The translations under genes were made by a program, and so were the position numbers. From positions 1,240,001-1,304,000 of the forward strand of contig BROI01000003.1 in NCBI GenBank assembly GCA_027923505.1: a stretch of 64,000 nt of DNA. Reading direction: 5' to 3'. Below are positions 60,127 through 64,000 of this stretch, in pieces. Under the pieces are notes generated by a model. It worked only from the letters and a program-made list of their open reading frames with translations, had not been told where the DNA came from and made no database searches. Source of the DNA: Mayamaea pseudoterrestris (Eukaryota; Bacillariophyta; Bacillariophyceae; Sellaphorales; Sellaphoraceae). Position 1 is the stretch's first letter. Every line of letters starts with the position of its first letter.

Positions 60127-61326
60127 ATGCAAAGCATCGTCTTACCGGAACAAAGGATTTTAACTGCAGCCATCCACAAAATTCCTCCAAACTTCCATTT
60201 ACAAGGCGGCAGCTCGCACTCGCTTCAATCGCGCAAACGAGGCATGGATCCTGGCAAGTCTGAGAAAGATATTGACACTGACAGCAGCCAATCGACTGAT
60301 TCGGATACAGAAAGCACCGCCAAGCCTGCCATGATGGCAAATTCCGCTGCGTTTCAAGGACTTCCATTACCTATGCAGATTCAACAGCCCAATCCGAACT
60401 TGACGAACGGCGCTGGAATGCCCTTCTATGCATCTATGCCAACCGCCCCGCAAGGTTTGACATCCTATCTTCCAACTCAGATGCAAGCGCCAATGTATCT
60501 TCCGTTTCAGCAGCAACAGCAGCTCGCCAACAACTTGCGGTTCAACCTGATGCAATCAAGCAGCATGCCAGCGTTCAACATGTTGCCAGGAGGCATGCTT
60601 TCGTACGGTAACGTCCATGACTTTAGTCAGCAGCAGTCCTATCTTCAGGGACTCTCGTTGAACTCTCAAGCGGCATTGCTACATCAGCAACTGCTCCAAC
60701 AGAGCCAAGGCCAACTACTTCATCGAAGCGTCTCCGATCCAACCACTCACCATGTAGCGCAAACGAGCAGTGATGCTCCGACCAAGGTTTCGGAGGAAAC
60801 GGAGACAAGCGGGAGCAGCCAAAAGGCGTCAGTCGCGCCGACGAACAACGTTGGTTCTTCAGTCATTGAAGTCCGACCCAAGGTCGAGGATAAACCCAAG
60901 CGACCCCTTTCTGCTTACAACCTCTTCTTCAAAGAGGAACGGGCCAAGATGATTGTCGAATTGTCGGGCGGAGCAGCAGATGCATTGTCAGACTCCTCCT
61001 CGGGTGGCGGGGAGCGATCGAGGCGAAAGAAGCAAAAGCCCCACCGCAAAGTCGGCTTTGAGGAATTGGCAAAATCCATTGGACCAAAGTGGCAGTCGTT
61101 GGATCCCCTCATCAAGGCTCAGTATCAAGCGTTGGCTGACGAAGAGAAGAAAAGGTACCAGGCAGACATGGCGATTTTCGTCAGCAAGCAGCGAGAGGAT
61201 ATGGAAAAGTGCCGCGAACAGCTTGAAGCTACCGTCAGCGAGGAGACCATGCAACAGTACCTCGCCTCTAGTGGAGCTAGAACGGCGAGTCGCAAGCGAA
61301 AAGACGTGGGAGGAGGTAGTTTGTAG
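60127..61326 (+). CDS. HMG-box protein, paralogue of the neighbouring gene (399 aa)
   Basis: ATG at 60127 (alternatives at MDPGKSEK, 60244). A Met/Gln/Pro/Asn-rich N-terminus (~80-220) is followed by the HMG box starting EDKPKRPLSAYNLFFKEERA (~254-273). A Gly/Ser-Lys/Arg insertion of ~30 residues (SDSSSGGGERSRRKKQKPHR) interrupts it, and it resumes as KVGFEELAKSIGPKWQSLDP and QYQALADEEKKRYQADM. A helical charged C-terminus follows (EDMEKCREQLEATVSEE) with a basic end (SRKRKD). Both this gene and its divergent neighbour have the same box split at the same place, so they are duplicates of one ancestor. Probable nuclear DNA-binding protein. Confidence 0.83.
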   Translation: MQSIVLPEQRILTAAIHKIPPNFHLQGGSSHSLQSRKRGMDPGKSEKDIDTDSSQSTDSDTESTAKPAMMANSAAFQGLPLPMQIQQPNPNLTNGAGMPFYASMPTAPQGLTSYLPTQMQAPMYLPFQQQQQLANNLRFNLMQSSSMPAFNMLPGGMLSYGNVHDFSQQQSYLQGLSLNSQAALLHQQLLQQSQGQLLHRSVSDPTTHHVAQTSSDAPTKVSEETETSGSSQKASVAPTNNVGSSVIEVRPKVEDKPKRPLSAYNLFFKEERAKMIVELSGGAADALSDSSSGGGERSRRKKQKPHRKVGFEELAKSIGPKWQSLDPLIKAQYQALADEEKKRYQADMAIFVSKQREDMEKCREQLEATVSEETMQQYLASSGARTASRKRKDVGGGSL

Positions 61327-61329
61327 TAG

Positions 61330-62084
61330 GCCAAAGGTCCGAGCCCGTGAAGGTTGAATTGCCTAATTTTGACTCCTGATGCATGTTATAACCTTATCCA
61401 ATTTTCTCATCAAAGCAAAGTACGAGACGTTCAATACAATCCTGGTTTCATATCGCGGATATTGCTTGTAGGCTCCGTATGTGTACGAGTCGTGTAGGTG
61501 TAGGTAGTTGCTGATCATGCATCGTTGAAGCCAACCCTGAGAGCCACTCCTCAAGCTCAAGCACTTTCACAAACGATTCGCTCAAGTCTCTGGCTCCACC
61601 ACCATCTTCGTGCAAATGAAGGATGCCAGTGCTTCGTTTGGATGCTCGTCGAGGCGTGATCATGAAGCATGACATCTCTTCAGGTTTACTAGAGAACGTG
61701 TGCTTTCCAAGCCGAGCTATCAGGGTTGATGGTTTTCAGTGTGGTTCAAAGAGTATCGCAGCACACACAAAATTTTGGAAACTATGCAATGCATAGAGCC
61801 CTGCCCATGTCCTGACAGTACCACGAAGATATTGCCGCAATTGACTGCTTGTTAGGCCTAGAATGTATACGAGTAACTTTCGGATTACACAAAGGCACAG
61901 AATTTCTACACCTCTGACCCGATAGCAGCTTAATTCCATACGCATGCAGCGAATATAAATAGAAATTAACAGCAGCTGCCTAGAAATTGTCCATCAGCTT
62001 CAAAGGTTAAACAAGAAAGCTAAAAAGCTGTTTAATTGACTTGTTGTGTGTGAGCGGCGCAAAATTTGCCACAGTAGAGCATCG
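61330..62084. other. convergent intergenic region, no gene seen
   Basis: 755 bp. An ATG-started minus ORF at 61448-61675 (75 codons, RRASKRSTGILHLHEDGGGA) has no domain or splice partner and is not called. Confidence 0.45.
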
Positions 62085-63391
62085 TCATCGATTCCGATCC
62101 TTGGTGCTCCACTTGAAACCCAGGAGCTCCAACCGTTGCACTCGTTCCCACGTCATGCCCTTGGCCTTGGTGGGGCCATGATCCTGCAGCAGCTTTTTAC
62201 GGGCTCGCTGATTCTGCATCCATTTGTTCAACGCCTTGTCGTTGCAACAATTAGGAATGCAGCCATGATCGGTGCGATACTGCATAAGCTTGTCATAGTT
62301 GGCTTGCCACTGGTCATGTTTCACGTGCGGACGCTTGCCGACACCAACGATCCATTCAAAGCCAATGCTGTTGAGTGCATTGACTTGGTCGTCGCTCAAA
62401 CCCTTTTCGCCATGCGTTCTATCGCGAAGTTGCTTATTGGTACGTTGCTTGCGAACCCAGGCGTGCAGCGGGCCGTCGTCGGCCTTGCTCGGACTAGCGT
62501 GCCCGTGCTGCAGCTTGTAACGAATCAATTGCTGGAATCGAGCCTAATGCAGAGATACGTCAAAGTGTTACCAATCGAGTGTTACTTCATGCAATTCACA
62601 AGCCTTGTTAAACGTATACCTCTTACCTTCCATCGTTCCTGCAAATTCTTGACATCGTTTGGATTGACGGGTTTCTCCGACGACGACGCAAATGCCAAGA
62701 CGGCATCACCCACCAAGGTTGCCGTACTATTCGTCACCGCGAAGGGCTGTTGCCCCGCATGTGTCGCCGTCGTCTTGACGAGTTGCTGCCGGAGCGACTG
62801 AATCTCTCGTTCACGCTGCGCGAGTTGTTTCTTCAGCAAATGATTCTCCTCCGCCGGTGTCATTGGTGTTGAAACAGCCTTTTTTCGTGGTTGCTTTGGT
62901 GTGTTGCTCCGCTTCGTCTTGGTTGCAGCAGCGTTAAAGTTGTTGGAGTTTGGTTCCAGCGAGCTGGCGGCCACCAATGTGGCAAGCGGATTATTGACTA
63001 CACCGAAATTCTCATTTACAAACTCTTGACTAGTTCTCACCGCGGCGGCGAGTGGGTCGGGTGGAGGCAAGGAAGGGGAAGGAGATGTATTTTGCTGCTG
63101 CTGCTGCTGCTGCTGCGGCGTTATGAACGAAGCAGTCAATGAATCTGCATCTAGATTTGGCCGATCTTCCGCCTCTAAATTTTGTTTTTCATGATAAATT
63201 TGTTGAACAGCAAGAGGCGTCGCAAATGTATGTTCAAAATCCTGCAACTGAAGTGCGGCTGCTTCGATGGAAAAGTGATGTTGCTGCTGCTGTTCGCCGC
63301 CTCTTCCTGGGAACGGCGGCGGCATGAAGAAGAGCGAGTCATCTTTACTGGAATCTTGGTGGTGTTGCTGATCATTTGCGTATTCACTCAT
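62085..63391 (-). CDS. helicase-associated (HA) domain protein without a helicase, two exons (407 aa)
   Basis: Exons 63391-62627 and 62543-62085 are joined across an 83-bp intron (GTAAGA...GCATTAG), keeping phase 0. The N-terminal half is Gln/Pro/Ser-rich with a polyQ run (eight Q) and a basic patch (KTKRSNTPKQPRKKA), followed by a leucine-zipper-like coil (ENHLLKKQLAQREREIQSLR). The C-terminal half has two HA repeats: WKARFQQLIRYKLQHGHASP ... LHAWVRKQRTNKQLR ... LNSIGFEW, and WQANYDKLMQYRTDHGCIPN ... LNKWMQNQRARKKL ... LELLGFKW. HA repeats are expanded in diatoms as stand-alone, probably nucleic-acid-binding proteins. First ATG chosen (MSEYANDQ); the frame upstream opens only at TTG. Confidence 0.8.
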
Positions 63392-63662
63392 TGACGACGA
63401 AAGAATTAGTGGCGAAAGGTAGCAGCAGCAAGTATGTGGAACAGTGTCATGGTGAAGCTCTTTCGCAAGGAATTTGCAGACAGTGATGCATGATGTCACA
63501 CCACTTCTGAGTACGTCATCATCGGATGTTTGAAACGCAACGTTGTTAACCAACGCGCCAGCCGGTACTGCCCTCTATGTATTCAAATCTCACGCCAGCC
63601 AGCTTCGACATGCCGATGAACGAAGCAAACATGCACAAATCAAAATCAAAACGACAGCAGCC

Positions 63663-64000
63663 ATGACGATTATGAGACGGTTTTGTCTCATCGTCGCGCT
63701 GCTATCAGCAGCCGCATCTGCAGAGAAGAACTCGTTTTGGATTGGAGACAAGGTGAAGGACCATGAGGTGAGCAAGCAGAATGAGTGCAAGTGCAAAGCC
63801 GTTGTAGAAGAAGGACTAAATGTTTGAGTGAATTGTCATGATTTCGATTTGATTTTCCATCTTTGACGGGAGATGTAACTCATATCATTCAAGGTGAAGG
63901 ACTACCTTCGGCTCCTTTTGTTTTCTCATACATACTTTTTCTGTCGCATGCAGAACAATGTCGCTCATCGCCTCCTCGAGCGCCTCCAAGCTGATCCTCG
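63663..64000 (+). CDS. start of a secreted protein, cut by the right edge
   Basis: ATG at 63663. Signal peptide RRFCLIVALLSAAASA, then EKNSFWIGDKVKDHE. I read a 186-bp intron 63768-63953 (GTGAGC...GCATGCAG) and a second exon from 63954 reading NNVAHRLLERLQADP to the edge, phase 0. An alternative acceptor at 63894 (TTCAAG) also stays open, so the exon boundary is not certain. The text AAGGTGAAGGAC occurs at both the first exon end (63750) and near 63893, which adds ambiguity. Function unknown from this fragment. Confidence 0.55.

Noticed and set aside
62046-62801. 251-codon + strand ORF
   Set aside because: Antisense to both exons and the intron of the helicase-associated-domain gene, whose motifs are clear on the minus strand.
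1-64000. tRNA, rRNA, CRISPR array or bacterial operon signals
   Set aside because: No convincing tRNA box pairs, no rRNA text and no spaced short repeats were seen. The splice sites and gene style are eukaryotic.

Overview
The window looks like nuclear DNA of a diatom or a close stramenopile relative. The evidence is short GT-AG introns of about 80-210 bp, a long Ty1/copia-type retroelement resembling the diatom CoDi group, a predicted plastid protein with an ASAFAP-like cleavage site (ATAF), a helicase-associated-domain protein without a helicase, diatom-style Golgi sulfotransferases, and a secreted precursor with repeated R-x-L sites like those of silica-associated proteins. I cannot name the genus. 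Exon joins below are from my own reading of splice sites and frame; none were tested against transcripts.

Left part (1-18.5 kb). A CNNM/CorC-like gene runs off the left edge. Then comes a 2235-bp direct tandem duplication (825-3059 and 3060-5294). Each copy holds one complete SLC35F6-like transporter gene plus the last ~80 codons of a saccharopine-dehydrogenase-like (SDH-like) gene. The parent SDH-like gene is split in frame by a 10,698-bp LTR retrotransposon (5297-15994; 543-bp LTRs differing at one base; 5-bp TSD GCGTC) and also carries a one-base frameshift. The retroelement has an ATG-free leader, an extra Q/R/N-rich ORF, and a 2798-residue Gag-Pol frame that runs through the polypurine tract into the 3' LTR. 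A 1288-bp TIR element flanked by TAA (Harbinger-like, non-autonomous) lies just upstream of the broken SDH-like gene.

Middle part (18.7-40.5 kb) is compact and mostly housekeeping: GATOR1 subunit NPRL3, a hemerythrin-domain protein, adenosine kinase, a sulfotransferase-like type II membrane protein, an MFS transporter, a small ABM-domain protein, a GDP-fucose O-fucosyltransferase-like protein, mitochondrial ribosomal protein uL22, an NRT2-type nitrate transporter, a predicted plastid coiled-coil protein, a MAPEG protein, an OMA1-like metallopeptidase and a TBC Rab-GAP.

Right part (41-64 kb). Two secreted low-complexity proteins converge at 41.0-44.5 kb: a Ser/Pro/Ala mucin-like protein with a basic linker and six-Cys tail, and a Lys/Glu/Pro repeat precursor with about ten R-x-L sites. 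They are followed by an unknown three-exon gene, a PhyH-like dioxygenase, a three-exon sulfotransferase, a ~2-kb gene-poor stretch, a seven-exon P-type ATPase with one GC-AG intron, an unknown Ser-rich protein, two divergent HMG-box paralogues whose HMG boxes are split by insertions, a helicase-associated-domain protein, and the start of a secreted protein cut by the right edge.

No operon logic applies. The shared themes are Golgi/secretory functions (two sulfotransferases, a fucosyltransferase, two secreted repeat proteins) and membrane transport. No tRNA, rRNA or CRISPR array was recognised.
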